From Paenibacillus montaniterrae (GTDB taxonomy: Bacteria > Bacillota > Bacilli > Paenibacillales > Paenibacillaceae), in assembly GCF_018403185.1 (NCBI RefSeq), contig NZ_BOSE01000001.1:868001-932000 (forward strand): a stretch of 64,000 bases of DNA, written 5' to 3'. The notes beneath the pieces are model-generated. The model ran no database searches. It saw only the letters and a list, made by a program, of their open reading frames with translations, and had not been told where the DNA came from. The position numbers and the translations under genes are program-made. Shown here piece after piece: positions 7,622 through 14,288 of this stretch (positions are counted from its first letter, which is position 1; every line of letters begins with the position of its first letter).

Positions 7622-8545
7622 TCATTGCGATACAGGAGTTATCGCTAAACGAACTTGTCTTACAGCTACACTATCAAGATTCTCAGAATGAACCCCGGTA
7701 GAAACCGTAAAACTCAGCTTAGTGCTTTGACTTTGAGTAAAGGTTCCCCAAGCAGTGAATACTAAAAAGCCCCCATTCCAAGTAGAATCTATATAAAATG
7801 TTTGGTAGTATAGATTAAGACCATCCAAACCGTAAAATTGAATCTGAGTAGTCCATGGACCACTATAGCTGTTTTTAGGAGACGGGTCGAAATAACAAAA
7901 TAGCTCTGCTTTATACTTTTGCCCTTCCACCAGATCACTTGCAAAGGACTGATCAAACACAGTCTGCGGAGTATCATAGCCCTGCGTTAAATCTATTGTG
8001 TAATCAGGAAACGTGTAGGTTTTGCCGAACCCGGCCGTTCCGGTTGGACCCTGCGGGCCCGTTGGCCCAGTCTCTCCCTGCGAACCTTGCGGACCCGTAT
8101 CTCCCTGCGAACCTTGTGGACCCGTATCTCCCTGCGGACCTTGTGGACCCGTATCTCCCTGCGGACCTTGTGGACCCGTATCTCCCTGCGAACCTTGTGG
8201 ACCCGTATCTCCCTGCGGACCTTGTGGACCTGTATCTCCCTGTGGACCTTGTGGACCTGTATCTCCCTGCGGACCCGTTGGGCCGGTGTTACCTGGTGCT
8301 CCTGTCGGACCGATTGGACCTGGCGCTCCTGCGCCTGTCGGACCCGTTGGGCCGGTGTTACCTGGTACTCCTGTCGGACCGGTTGGCCCTGGCGCTCCTG
8401 CGCCTGTCGGACCCGTTGGGCCGGTCGCTCCGTTATAACCATTCTGTCCATTTAAGCCACTTTGTCCAGTAGGACCCGTTGGACCGGTAGGGCCTGTTGG
8501 ACCAGCTTCCTGCAAGTTCAGTACATGTTGTTCTTCGCTTGACAT
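7622..8545 (-). CDS. Collagen-like triple-helix repeat protein
   Basis: A protein of 307 aa. After a 15-residue leader ([15 protein letters not shown]) come about 145 residues of Gly-X-Y repeats, first rich in GPTGPT and [12 protein letters not shown] units, then seven copies of a nine-residue [13 protein letters not shown] unit. A non-collagenous C-terminal domain of about 130 residues is rich in beta-strand-like stretches ([32 protein letters not shown]). No signal peptide is evident, as in BclA-like exosporium and other spore-surface collagen-like proteins, so spore-surface localisation is a reasonable inference. The ATG at 8543-8545 is 10 nt from GGAG; the ATG at 8554 is too close to that site. 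It lies at the left edge of the island that splits spoVA from sigF. Confidence 0.85.
   Translation of the reverse strand: MSSEEQHVLNLQEAGPTGPTGPTGPTGQSGLNGQNGYNGATGPTGPTGAGAPGPTGPTGVPGNTGPTGPTGAGAPGPIGPTGAPGNTGPTGPQGDTGPQGPQGDTGPQGPQGDTGPQGSQGDTGPQGPQGDTGPQGPQGDTGPQGSQGDTGPQGSQGETGPTGPQGPTGTAGFGKTYTFPDYTIDLTQGYDTPQTVFDQSFASDLVEGQKYKAELFCYFDPSPKNSYSGPWTTQIQFYGLDGLNLYYQTFYIDSTWNGGFLVFTAWGTFTQSQSTKLSFTVSTGVHSENLDSVAVRQVRLAITPVSQ
8073..8261 (-). repeat. 27-bp tandem repeat encoding Gly-X-Y units (7 copies)
   Basis: Seven consecutive 27-bp units (plus strand TCTCCCTGCGGACCTTGTGG, then ACCCGTA) with a few substitutions. Each encodes one nine-residue collagen repeat. Copy number is likely to vary by slippage in steps of nine residues without a frameshift. 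Confidence 0.95.
8283..8420 (-). repeat. 69-bp tandem repeat in the collagen-like gene (2 copies)
   Basis: Two adjacent 69-bp units begin with CCGGTGTTACCTGGT at 8283 and 8352 and differ at a few positions. Each encodes 23 residues of the GAGAPGP(T/I)GPTG(V/A)[10 protein letters not shown] type. Confidence 0.9.
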
Positions 8546-8683
8546 ACAAACCATTCTCCTTTACTTCTATTGAGCTCTCAGCATTAGCCGAGGCGAATAA
8601 CCTGACGTACCAATTCCATGCTCGGTTCGCTGCATGCGCAGGGCATGTCCGTAATACATGCCTACACGCAACATTCATTGGAA

Positions 8684-8698
8684 TGGTAATTATTATCA
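8684..8698. promoter_or_regulatory. Candidate Fur box
   Basis: TGGTAATTATTATCA matches the Bacillus 7-1-7 Fur/PerR-class inverted repeat (TGATAATNATTATCA) at all but one position. It lies 139 nt upstream of the collagen-like gene. No iron-related gene adjoins it. Sequence match only; the rest of 8546-8834 shows no convincing gene. Confidence 0.35.
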
Positions 8699-8834
8699 AT
8701 ATGAGCGATGATAAAATTAAGTGTGGGACAAACACCCTTCAACGCTAAAATGTACGTATTTGCCGTCTTACCGTAAGTTATTTCTACATGGTTATTCACA
8801 ATTCTTACACTGCAAAATTTCCTGAACAACAACA

Positions 8835-8888
8835 AAAAGGCAAGTCGATTATGGCCGTGTTGGACCATAATCGACTTGCTCCTTTTAA
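8835..8888 (-). terminator. Strong intrinsic terminator after a decayed minus-strand gene
   Basis: A perfect 15-bp stem (GCAAGTCGATTATGG / CCATAATCGACTTGC) with a 10-nt loop. On the minus strand it is followed by CTTTTTGTTGTTG; on the plus strand by CTCCTTTT. It is about 30 nt downstream of the stop of the gene remnant at 8918-9114, so it most likely served that gene. Confidence 0.75.
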
Positions 8889-8917
8889 AGGGTATATTGT
8901 TTCTTCAATACTTATTT

Positions 8918-9114
8918 TTACTGCTCTGTTTGTCGTACGGTTAGTAAATTTCCATTTACATCATATTCATAATAAACGATGCGTAAAAATAAATAGTTTT
9001 TTTCATGACTTGTCGTTTTTATATCATAACTGTAAAATTTAATGCGATAAAAACTACACTTAAGATAATATTAATCAGCTTCGTTATTAATCGCGAGGAT
9101 TTATTGTGATTCAT
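8918..9114 (-). pseudogene. Remnant of a small secreted YD-repeat-like gene (frameshifted)
   Basis: Read on the minus strand, an ATG at 9112-9114 opens 31 codons (to 9019) with a signal-peptide-like hydrophobic stretch (LITKLINIILSVVFIALNF). A second frame, free of stops from 9070 to the TAA at 8918-8920, ends in IVYYEYDVNGNLLTVRQTEQ. YEYDxNGNLLxV is the hallmark of RHS/YD-repeat proteins. Joining the two needs one frameshift near 9025. A strong terminator follows. I infer an internally deleted, frameshifted YD-repeat gene. No good ribosome site precedes the ATG, and the YD match is short. Confidence 0.4.
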
Positions 9115-9211
9115 GGTAAATTGTAGGTGTGGGGTTAAAAAATTCCAAAACAGTCATCGGGACAACCTCTTTAAGTCATAATTTATCATTTGAAAAAGAA
9201 AGGAGAATTGT

Positions 9212-9274
9212 GTGAATCATTCAAAAAACCTTAATTTATTTAATGGAGGAGTGTGCATTAATGAAAGCGATTAA
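9212..9274 (+). CDS. Possible 20-residue leader peptide before the metalloprotease
   Basis: A GTG at 9212 is 6 nt from a perfect AAAGGAG and opens a 20-codon frame (MNHSKNLNLFNGGVCINESD) ending at TAA 9272-9274. It runs through the ribosome site of the metalloprotease gene and overlaps its start (9261) by 14 nt. Translation of the leader could therefore control access to the protease start. This could also be chance in AT-rich DNA; no homologue is known to me. Confidence 0.3.
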   Translation: MNHSKNLNLFNGGVCINESD

Positions 9275-9863
9275 GTTTCCAAGATTACTATTTTTATTTT
9301 CAATTTCAATTATTTCATTTGTTATAGCAACGACAGCAATAGCAGATACTTTCAATCTTAACTGGTCTCATGTTACGAATAAAACGGTACAATTGAAAAC
9401 AAGTAATACTTATCTTACTGGTGACTGGGGCAATCGTTATTCTGTTGGAATTTCAAATTGGAATTCAAGTACTGCTCGTGTAAATATAACAACTACAGCA
9501 TTTTCATCTTCAACAGTTGACATGTACTCAGTTGACAAAGACACTTGGAAGAGGAATGGCTGGGGAAGTTGGTATGGTTGGGCACAATTATTTAGTGGTG
9601 GAAGTGCATGTAATACAAACGCAGGCGATCCAGACCTTTTATGTACTAGTGCTGATTATGCAGGTGTGTACTTTAGTGAGGAGTATTACCCTACTGGAAA
9701 TAACGCACAAGCTTCAGGAACTATTACTCACGAGCTTGGTCACGTTGCAGGATTAAAACATACAACGTCAAGTTCTACTTCAGTTATGCATCTGCAGGGT
9801 AATGCAAAAAGAACTAATACGGTAACTACTTATGATGCAGGTCAAATAAATGGTAAGTATTAG
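9261..9863 (+). CDS. Secreted matrixin-like zinc metalloprotease (metzincin)
   Basis: A protein of 200 aa with a classic signal peptide (Lys-containing start, hydrophobic residues 8-27, AIAD cleavage region). The zinc site HELGHVAGLKH (157-167) is the HExxHxxGxxH motif of metzincins, and SVMH (174-177) supplies the Met-turn, so an extracellular endopeptidase is well supported. There is no obvious propeptide or cysteine switch; Cys117 and Cys128 could form a disulfide. I chose the ATG at 9261, 11 nt from GGAGG, over the ATG at 9243 that lies in the ribosome site. It is followed after 21 nt by a membrane-anchored protein, probably co-transcribed. The region is much more AT-rich than the backbone, which suggests transfer. 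Confidence 0.85.
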   Translation: MKAIKFPRLLFLFSISIISFVIATTAIADTFNLNWSHVTNKTVQLKTSNTYLTGDWGNRYSVGISNWNSSTARVNITTTAFSSSTVDMYSVDKDTWKRNGWGSWYGWAQLFSGGSACNTNAGDPDLLCTSADYAGVYFSEEYYPTGNNAQASGTITHELGHVAGLKHTTSSSTSVMHLQGNAKRTNTVTTYDAGQINGKY

Positions 9864-9884
9864 ATAAAAGGATGTGATGAGCTA

Positions 9885-10475
9885 ATGAGTCTATATATCA
9901 AAAAAATTTATCCTATCTTGTTAAGTATACTTGTTGGTGTTAGCGCTGCGTTTATTGTATATTCTTTTCAATCAAAGCAAGAGGATCAAGCGCACCATTT
10001 CGGTTCAGAGATCCCAACAACTGATTTAGAAGAATATATGTATTTTGTAGATGCAGTTGTAGTCGGTAAGGTAATTGAACAAAAGGAAACATATATCCAA
10101 GATTCTGGATTGCCTACTAAAGTACCTTTTGAATTTCCAGTCACACCAGCAATAATTCAAGTTTCGGAGGTCATTGATGGTGAGATTGTTGAAAAAGAGA
10201 TAAAATTATTACAACATGGAAATGAGAAGGACTCTTCATTAGTGTCAATAGGCGAAGAGTATGTCTTTTTACTTCAAAAGCATCCGGAAGAAGGATATTG
10301 GCCACTTAATGGAAATGCAGGTAAGTTTCAAGTAGTGAACGACCAAATAGTGACCTCTAAGTCAGATAAATTATCAACTTTAATGAAATCAGATAATCAT
10401 TTAGGTGTAAACGACTTTAAAGAACAAATTTCAGAAGCTGCAAAGAATAGAAAAAAACCAGAAGCCTTAAGATAA
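9885..10475 (+). CDS. Membrane-anchored protein of unknown function, partner of the metalloprotease
   Basis: I do not recognise this 196-residue protein. It has one N-terminal hydrophobic helix (residues 8-28, IYPILLSILVGVSAAFIVYS) with no clear cleavage site. About 165 residues would lie outside the cell and contain VDAVVVGKVIEQKETY, AIIQVSEVIDGEI and EEYVFLLQKHPEEGYWPLNG. The last stretches resemble the small beta-rich proteins often found in secreted OB- or TIMP-like folds, but that is only an impression. It lies 21 nt after the metalloprotease with its own AAAGGAT site and ends in a shared terminator. An inhibitor or anchoring partner of the protease is a testable idea. Confidence 0.7.
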   Translation: MSLYIKKIYPILLSILVGVSAAFIVYSFQSKQEDQAHHFGSEIPTTDLEEYMYFVDAVVVGKVIEQKETYIQDSGLPTKVPFEFPVTPAIIQVSEVIDGEIVEKEIKLLQHGNEKDSSLVSIGEEYVFLLQKHPEEGYWPLNGNAGKFQVVNDQIVTSKSDKLSTLMKSDNHLGVNDFKEQISEAAKNRKKPEALR

Positions 10476-10494
10476 TATATGTATCAATAATCTT

Positions 10495-10540
10495 AAAAGA
10501 CCTTAATTCAATCAAAATGTTGATTTAAGGTCTTTTATTT
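10495..10540 (+). terminator. Terminator of the metalloprotease operon
   Basis: AAAAGACCTTAA pairs with TTAAGGTCTTTT, with an inner ATTCAATC...TTGATT extension, followed by ATTTAT. It lies 20 nt after the stop of the membrane-anchored protein. Confidence 0.85.
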
Positions 10541-11010
10541 ATATACCCAAAATGGCTAGATATTTGTTGAAAGCCCTATAGTACTCGCTGTTGTCAAGCA
10601 TTAGCCGAGAAAAAGAAAACATGGCATAAAAAGTTTTGCTGTTAAGTCGAAACAGATATGACTACAGACTTATTGAAAAGTTGAACAAGTGAATGACGAT
10701 CCCTTCATTGAAACGGAAGAAAGTAGCAATTGCTATTTAAATTCTAGAAAAGGTTAAAAAATTGTGCTGTAGGAATTTTTCATAACCAGCATATGTACAC
10801 TAGTTTAGTGAACACCAACTGCCTTGTTGCATGTAGCGTAGAATGATCAATTGAACGCTAATACATTTATCTGTGTACTATAGATTAAACATATCTAGAA
10901 ACGACGACGTTGCTTTACATACTTTTCACAATGTATTCTTATACTGAAATTTAAGGAACGTTGAAACATAATACATCTATTTAACGTTTTTTATAATATA
11001 AGGGGGCGAG
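10541..11010. other. Gene-free AT-rich spacer
   Basis: 470 bp between the metalloprotease operon terminator and the lipoprotein gene. Every frame is broken by several stops. I see no transposase, RNA gene or clear inverted repeats. A short stop-free run near 10680-10740 (VEQVNDDPFIETEESSN) could be the tail of a decayed gene but is not identifiable. The promoter of the lipoprotein should lie near its right end (TATACT at about 10940). Confidence 0.5.
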
Positions 11011-11475
11011 ATGATGAGGATTAAATATATTCTAATAGGGCTTTTGAGTTTGATTTTTACAATAATGATGGTAGGTTGTGGAAATGAAAACAAACGAAGT
11101 GATACATCAAAAAATTTAACCTTGAATGAGGTCAAAGAAGCTGTTAAAAAGAGTAATTTAGAGTTACTCCCCAATGATCTCTTAGATTATGCGCGCTTAA
11201 TTTTAAATGGGGAAGAGCCTACATCATTTAGGATCGGAAGACCAATGGCGGATTCAATTTTTAAGGAATTACTAACTGTATATATATATAACTCTAAAGA
11301 AGACCAAGAAGCTGGACGATTAGAGTTAGAGAAAATGAACTTAAATGAACACGAGGTAATTGTTTATAGTTACAATAATGTTCTCATGTTGTATTGGGTC
11401 GATATTAATGCAAATCAGAAAGAATTATTTGACAGTGATTTAAAAAATTCAGTAAAATTATTAATGGAACTTTAG
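11011..11475 (+). CDS. Predicted lipoprotein of unknown function
   Basis: A 154-aa protein. The N-terminus is a lipoprotein signal: two positive residues, hydrophobic ILIGLLSLIFTIMM and lipobox VGC, with Cys at about residue 23 (22 if the second ATG is used). The mature part has an acidic/lysine-rich linker and then about 110 residues (LNEVKEAVKKSNLELLPND; LTVYIYNSKEDQEAGRLELE; VIVYSYNNVLMLYWVDIN) that look like a small alpha/beta domain. I do not recognise a family. AT-rich like the preceding plus-strand genes, and ended by a strong terminator. Confidence 0.75.
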   Translation: MMRIKYILIGLLSLIFTIMMVGCGNENKRSDTSKNLTLNEVKEAVKKSNLELLPNDLLDYARLILNGEEPTSFRIGRPMADSIFKELLTVYIYNSKEDQEAGRLELEKMNLNEHEVIVYSYNNVLMLYWVDINANQKELFDSDLKNSVKLLMEL

Positions 11476-11479
11476 ATTG

Positions 11480-11522
11480 CAATAATAAAGATCTGTATTT
11501 ATTACAGATCTTTATTATTTTT
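11480..11522 (+). terminator. Terminator of the lipoprotein gene
   Basis: AATAATAAAGATCTGTA pairs with TACAGATCTTTATTATT across a short TTTAT loop and is followed by TTTATA. The stem is palindromic enough to work in both directions. Confidence 0.85.
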
Positions 11523-11605
11523 ATAAAGATCGTTTATCGCATAATAAAAATGCCAGAATTTGTTCTGAGCAAGCTTCTTTAATAGCTTTTTGCATGCACG
11601 CCCCT

Positions 11606-12379
11606 TTACTTTCCACCTGAGACTTCCCAATTGATCCGTATCGAACCTTTTAAATGATCACCAGTTACGACAATTCGATATGTTCCACCTTCCTCTGAAC
11701 GAAACGACAACTGATCAGCACCTGCTTCTCTCATTGCAACCCTGGGATGACCATCTGTTCGGATATGGTAGCCGTGACCACCACCATTTTTATTTAATAC
11801 TGAAACGCTAAAGGTAAGAGTTTCTCCTCTTTCAACCTCAATAGGAATTTCATGCTTACCATTAAAGTATCCGAAGCTGGCTTCGTAAGTTGAATCTGTT
11901 CTTGTCTCTTGCCAACCCTTCTTTTCTGTAAAATCAATGGTTGAAATAATCATAATAGCAAGCGGAATCACAAAAGCAAATCCATATTTAAAAAGGCGAT
12001 TTTGATGTGACAAGATGGTTCCACCGTAAAATAACAAAGCACACAACGCACCGACGATACCCGCTACGACAGTGTAAACGTTAATTCCCTGAATAAAAAA
12101 GAAGGAAAAACCCGCCAAAACGTACAAGACAACTTTCAACCTTCCAATTATTCTAGGAAAGCGAAATGCTAGCAAGTCTATAACAAAGGAACAAATGACA
12201 CCGTAAACATAAAGTATGATCCAAAGAAGAGGATAGGATAAATACTCTGAAAATTCATACATGTCATAGCTTGAAGAATGCAAAATATATAGCGCGCACA
12301 AAGAAAAGGCAAATCCAGCACCGGACAACTTTCCAATTACGAAGCCAGACCATCTCCAGATTCGATCGGACTTTTTCAT
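11606..12379 (-). CDS. Membrane protein with a C-terminal beta-rich domain, unknown function
   Basis: A 257-aa protein. About five hydrophobic helices fill residues 10-150 (VIGKLSGAGFAFSLCALYIL, YPLLWIILYVYGVICSFVID, VVLYVLAGFSFFFIQG, VVAGIVGALCALLFYGG, YGFAFVIPLAIMIIS). A polar domain of about 100 residues follows and ends in YRIVVTGDHLKGSIRINWEV, which looks like a small beta-sandwich facing outside. I do not recognise a family. GGAGG 6 nt before the ATG. It lies just left of the sigF terminator and closes the accessory island; its codon use looks closer to the backbone than the plus-strand genes next to it. Confidence 0.7.
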   Translation of the reverse strand: MKKSDRIWRWSGFVIGKLSGAGFAFSLCALYILHSSSYDMYEFSEYLSYPLLWIILYVYGVICSFVIDLLAFRFPRIIGRLKVVLYVLAGFSFFFIQGINVYTVVAGIVGALCALLFYGGTILSHQNRLFKYGFAFVIPLAIMIISTIDFTEKKGWQETRTDSTYEASFGYFNGKHEIPIEVERGETLTFSVSVLNKNGGGHGYHIRTDGHPRVAMREAGADQLSFRSEEGGTYRIVVTGDHLKGSIRINWEVSGGK

Positions 12380-12462
12380 GTCTTCCCTCCCCGTTAATTA
12401 CCAAATTCTATCTCCATAGATTATATTATCATTTATGCTGAGCAAATTTGTAATTTTATACA

Positions 12463-12521
12463 GAAAAAAGAGGACTTGTCCAGAAAGTCAGCAAACTGAC
12501 GATCTGAATAAGCCCTCTTCT
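12463..12521 (-). terminator. Terminator of the spoIIA operon (repeat-family hairpin)
   Basis: On the minus strand GAAGAGGGCTT...AAGTCCTCTTTTTTC brackets an inner stem GTCAGTTTGCTGAC. It lies 55 nt after sigF. The inner part recurs almost unchanged in the terminators at 16446-16496 and 34884-34937. Confidence 0.85.
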
Positions 12522-12576
12522 TGTATAAGCGACATACGTTCTTTTCACGAACTTGCGTTGACCACTGCTGTCTTTC

Positions 12577-13332
12577 CTACAAAGCAATCTGGTCCTTGAT
12601 CAGCTTCAATATTTTTTTCTCAAGACGCGACACCTGTACCTGGGAAATCCCCAGGCGACTGGCCACCTCGGACTGCGTCTTGTCTCTAAAATAGCGCAAA
12701 TAGACAATTGTGCGCTCTCGCTCGCTCAAGCCTTCAATCGCTTCAGCAAGCGCCATTTTGTCAAACCAATTTTCCTGCGATTCATCGGCAATTTGATCCA
12801 TTAGCGTGATTGGATCTCCGTCATTCTCAAACACAGTCTCATGAATGGAAGTTGGAGGCTTGTTGGCCTCTTGCGCGAAGATGACATCCTCTGGTGTAAT
12901 TCCTAATCGCTCAGCTACCTCAGAAATCGTTGGCAAACGTCCCATCGTTTTCGATAGCTCATCCTTCATTTTGCGAACCTTGTTAGCCATCTCCTTAAGT
13001 GAACGGCTAACCTTAATCGTCCCATCATCACGAAGAAAGCGTTGAATTTCGCCGATAATCATCGGTACCGCATAAGTAGAAAATTTCACGTCATAGCTTA
13101 AATCGAATTTATCTACCGACTTCAATAGCCCAATGCAGCCAATCTGAAATAAATCCTCAGGCTCGTAGCCGCGATTCATAAAGCGCTGTACGACTGACCA
13201 AACGAGCCGAATATTAGAATTGACGAGCCGATCTCTTGCGCTCATATCGCCTGCCTGCGACAGTGCAATCAAGCGTTTAACCTCAGCGTCGTCCAGATAA
13301 GGCTGGGCTGATTGCTTCATATCCACATTCAT
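12577..13332 (-). CDS. sigF: Forespore sigma factor SigF
   Basis: A sporulation RNA polymerase sigma factor (251 aa) that directs the first forespore-specific transcription. Region 2 is seen as LVNSNIRLVWSVVQRFMNRG, YEPEDLFQIGCIGLLKSVDK and FSTYAVPMIIGEIQRFLRDD, region 3 as SRSLKEMANKVRKMKDEL, and region 4 as LSERERTIVYLRYFRDKTQS followed by LGISQVQVSRLEKKIL. I use the ATG at 13330-13332, 9 nt from GGGG. It is the third gene of spoIIAA-spoIIAB-sigF, 19 nt after spoIIAB, and is held inactive by SpoIIAB until septation. Confidence 0.97.
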   Translation of the reverse strand: MNVDMKQSAQPYLDDAEVKRLIALSQAGDMSARDRLVNSNIRLVWSVVQRFMNRGYEPEDLFQIGCIGLLKSVDKFDLSYDVKFSTYAVPMIIGEIQRFLRDDGTIKVSRSLKEMANKVRKMKDELSKTMGRLPTISEVAERLGITPEDVIFAQEANKPPTSIHETVFENDGDPITLMDQIADESQENWFDKMALAEAIEGLSERERTIVYLRYFRDKTQSEVASRLGISQVQVSRLEKKILKLIKDQIAL

Positions 13333-13351
13333 GAGGTTCAACCCCTATGCC

Positions 13352-13798
13352 CTAGTTAAAGAGCGCTTTTTTTGATGCAATGCGCTTCATCATCGTAATT
13401 CTTGTACCGCCGCCAAGCGTGCTGCTGACTTCGAAATGATCCATGAAATTTTCCATAATGGTAAAGCCCATCCCTGATCGTTCCTCATCAGGCTTCGTTG
13501 TAAACAACGGTGTGCGAGCCAGCTCTGTATCCTCAATGCCAGCGCCATGATCGATTATTTCGATCGTAATCTTTCCGTCCTCGGCTATCCCGTTCATTAG
13601 AATTTCCTTGGTCGGATCACTGTCATAGGCATGAATGATACAGTTCGTAACCGCTTCTGAAACAACGGTTTTCAAATCCTCCAGCTCCTCTAGCGTCGGA
13701 TCAAGATATGCAACAAAGCTGGCCACAACCATTCTGGCAAAACTTTCATTGCAGGATTGCGCACTAAAGGTTAAAGAAAACTTATTAATGACGCTCAT
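13352..13798 (-). CDS. spoIIAB: SpoIIAB, anti-sigma-F factor and serine kinase
   Basis: A 148-aa protein of the GHKL/HPK-like ATPase family. It binds SigF and phosphorylates SpoIIAA. ATP-binding boxes are visible: N box [12 protein letters not shown]1 IDHGAGIED and G2 [15 protein letters not shown], followed by GGGTRITM. The start codon overlaps the spoIIAA stop (ATGA), so the partners are translationally coupled, which keeps their stoichiometry. Length matches B. subtilis SpoIIAB. Confidence 0.97.
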   Translation of the reverse strand: MSVINKFSLTFSAQSCNESFARMVVASFVAYLDPTLEELEDLKTVVSEAVTNCIIHAYDSDPTKEILMNGIAEDGKITIEIIDHGAGIEDTELARTPLFTTKPDEERSGMGFTIMENFMDHFEVSSTLGGGTRITMMKRIASKKALFN

Positions 13799-14148
13799 GA
13801 TACCACCTCCAGGCTTGAAAGCGCACTGTTTTCATCGTCATGCCGTTCGATAATTTTGAACAAGCCTGACAGCTCGAGCAAGCGATTGACTGAACGATTT
13901 GCATTGCAAATGATCAGCTTCCCGCCTTTTGCCTTTACCTGCTTGTACCGCCCTAATATGACGCCGATACCGGAGCTGTCCATGAAGGTCAGCTCCTGCA
14001 TGTCCATAACGAGATGCTTTACATTATCCTTCATCATCGCTTCTTCAATCAGGGTTCGTACTCGATCAGCACTGTGATGGTCCAGTTCGCCGCTTAAACG
14101 GACAATTATAGCATTTTGATTGCGCTCAATATTCGCTATCACACTCAC
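13795..14148 (-). CDS. spoIIAA: SpoIIAA, anti-anti-sigma-F factor
   Basis: A STAS-domain protein that frees SigF from SpoIIAB when unphosphorylated. The phosphorylation site is Ser58 or Ser59 in [16 protein letters not shown], and the N-terminal [17 protein letters not shown] strand-turn is typical. I chose the GTG at 14146-14148 because it gives 117 residues, the length of the B. subtilis protein, and follows GAGGAG by 11 nt. The ATG at 14184 would add 12 residues not seen in the family. First gene of the operon behind a SigH-type promoter at 14216-14243. Confidence 0.95.
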   Translation of the reverse strand: MSVIANIERNQNAIIVRLSGELDHHSADRVRTLIEEAMMKDNVKHLVMDMQELTFMDSSGIGVILGRYKQVKAKGGKLIICNANRSVNRLLELSGLFKIIERHDDENSALSSLEVVS

Positions 14149-14215
14149 GACTCGCTCAGCTCCTCTTTGTTTGGTTGGTGTCAAAGCAATAGCTGCATAA
14201 GATGATAGAGTAAGG

Positions 14216-14243
14216 ATTCAACAGCGAAATTGATATTTCCTGC
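14216..14243 (-). promoter_or_regulatory. SigH-type promoter of the spoIIA operon
   Basis: The minus strand reads GCAGGAAAT, 12 nt, then GTTGAAT, a full match to the SigH consensus (RNAGGAWWW, 11-12 nt, RNNGAAT). Transcription would begin about 60 nt before spoIIAA. In B. subtilis spoIIA is likewise transcribed by SigH and activated by Spo0A-P. TTTTGTCAACG just upstream (near 14245-14255) resembles a 0A box with one mismatch. Confidence 0.75.
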
Positions 14244-14288
14244 CCGTTGACAAAACTAGAAGAAAAGCGTCAAAACTATATAAAAATT

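Noticed and set aside
7419..7625. Minus-strand open frame of 68 codons
   Set aside because: It runs through the terminator of the collagen-like gene and has no ribosome site.
8073..8261. 27-bp repeats as a CRISPR array
   Set aside because: The units are directly adjacent without spacers and encode collagen repeats.
8022..8500. Long open frames in all other frames across the collagen region (for example a Gly-Pro-Cys-Pro-rich plus-strand frame)
   Set aside because: They arise from the periodic GC-rich repeats. Only the minus-strand Gly-X-Y frame has a ribosome site, non-repetitive ends and a following terminator.
8662..8802. 45-codon minus-strand GTG frame (ending NNYHSNECCV) containing the Fur-like box
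   Set aside because: No ribosome site, no recognisable product. The Fur-box reading explains the palindrome better.
10660..10760. Transposase remnant in the 10.5-11.0 kb spacer
   Set aside because: Short stop-free runs exist, but no DDE, HTH or terminal repeats could be recognised.
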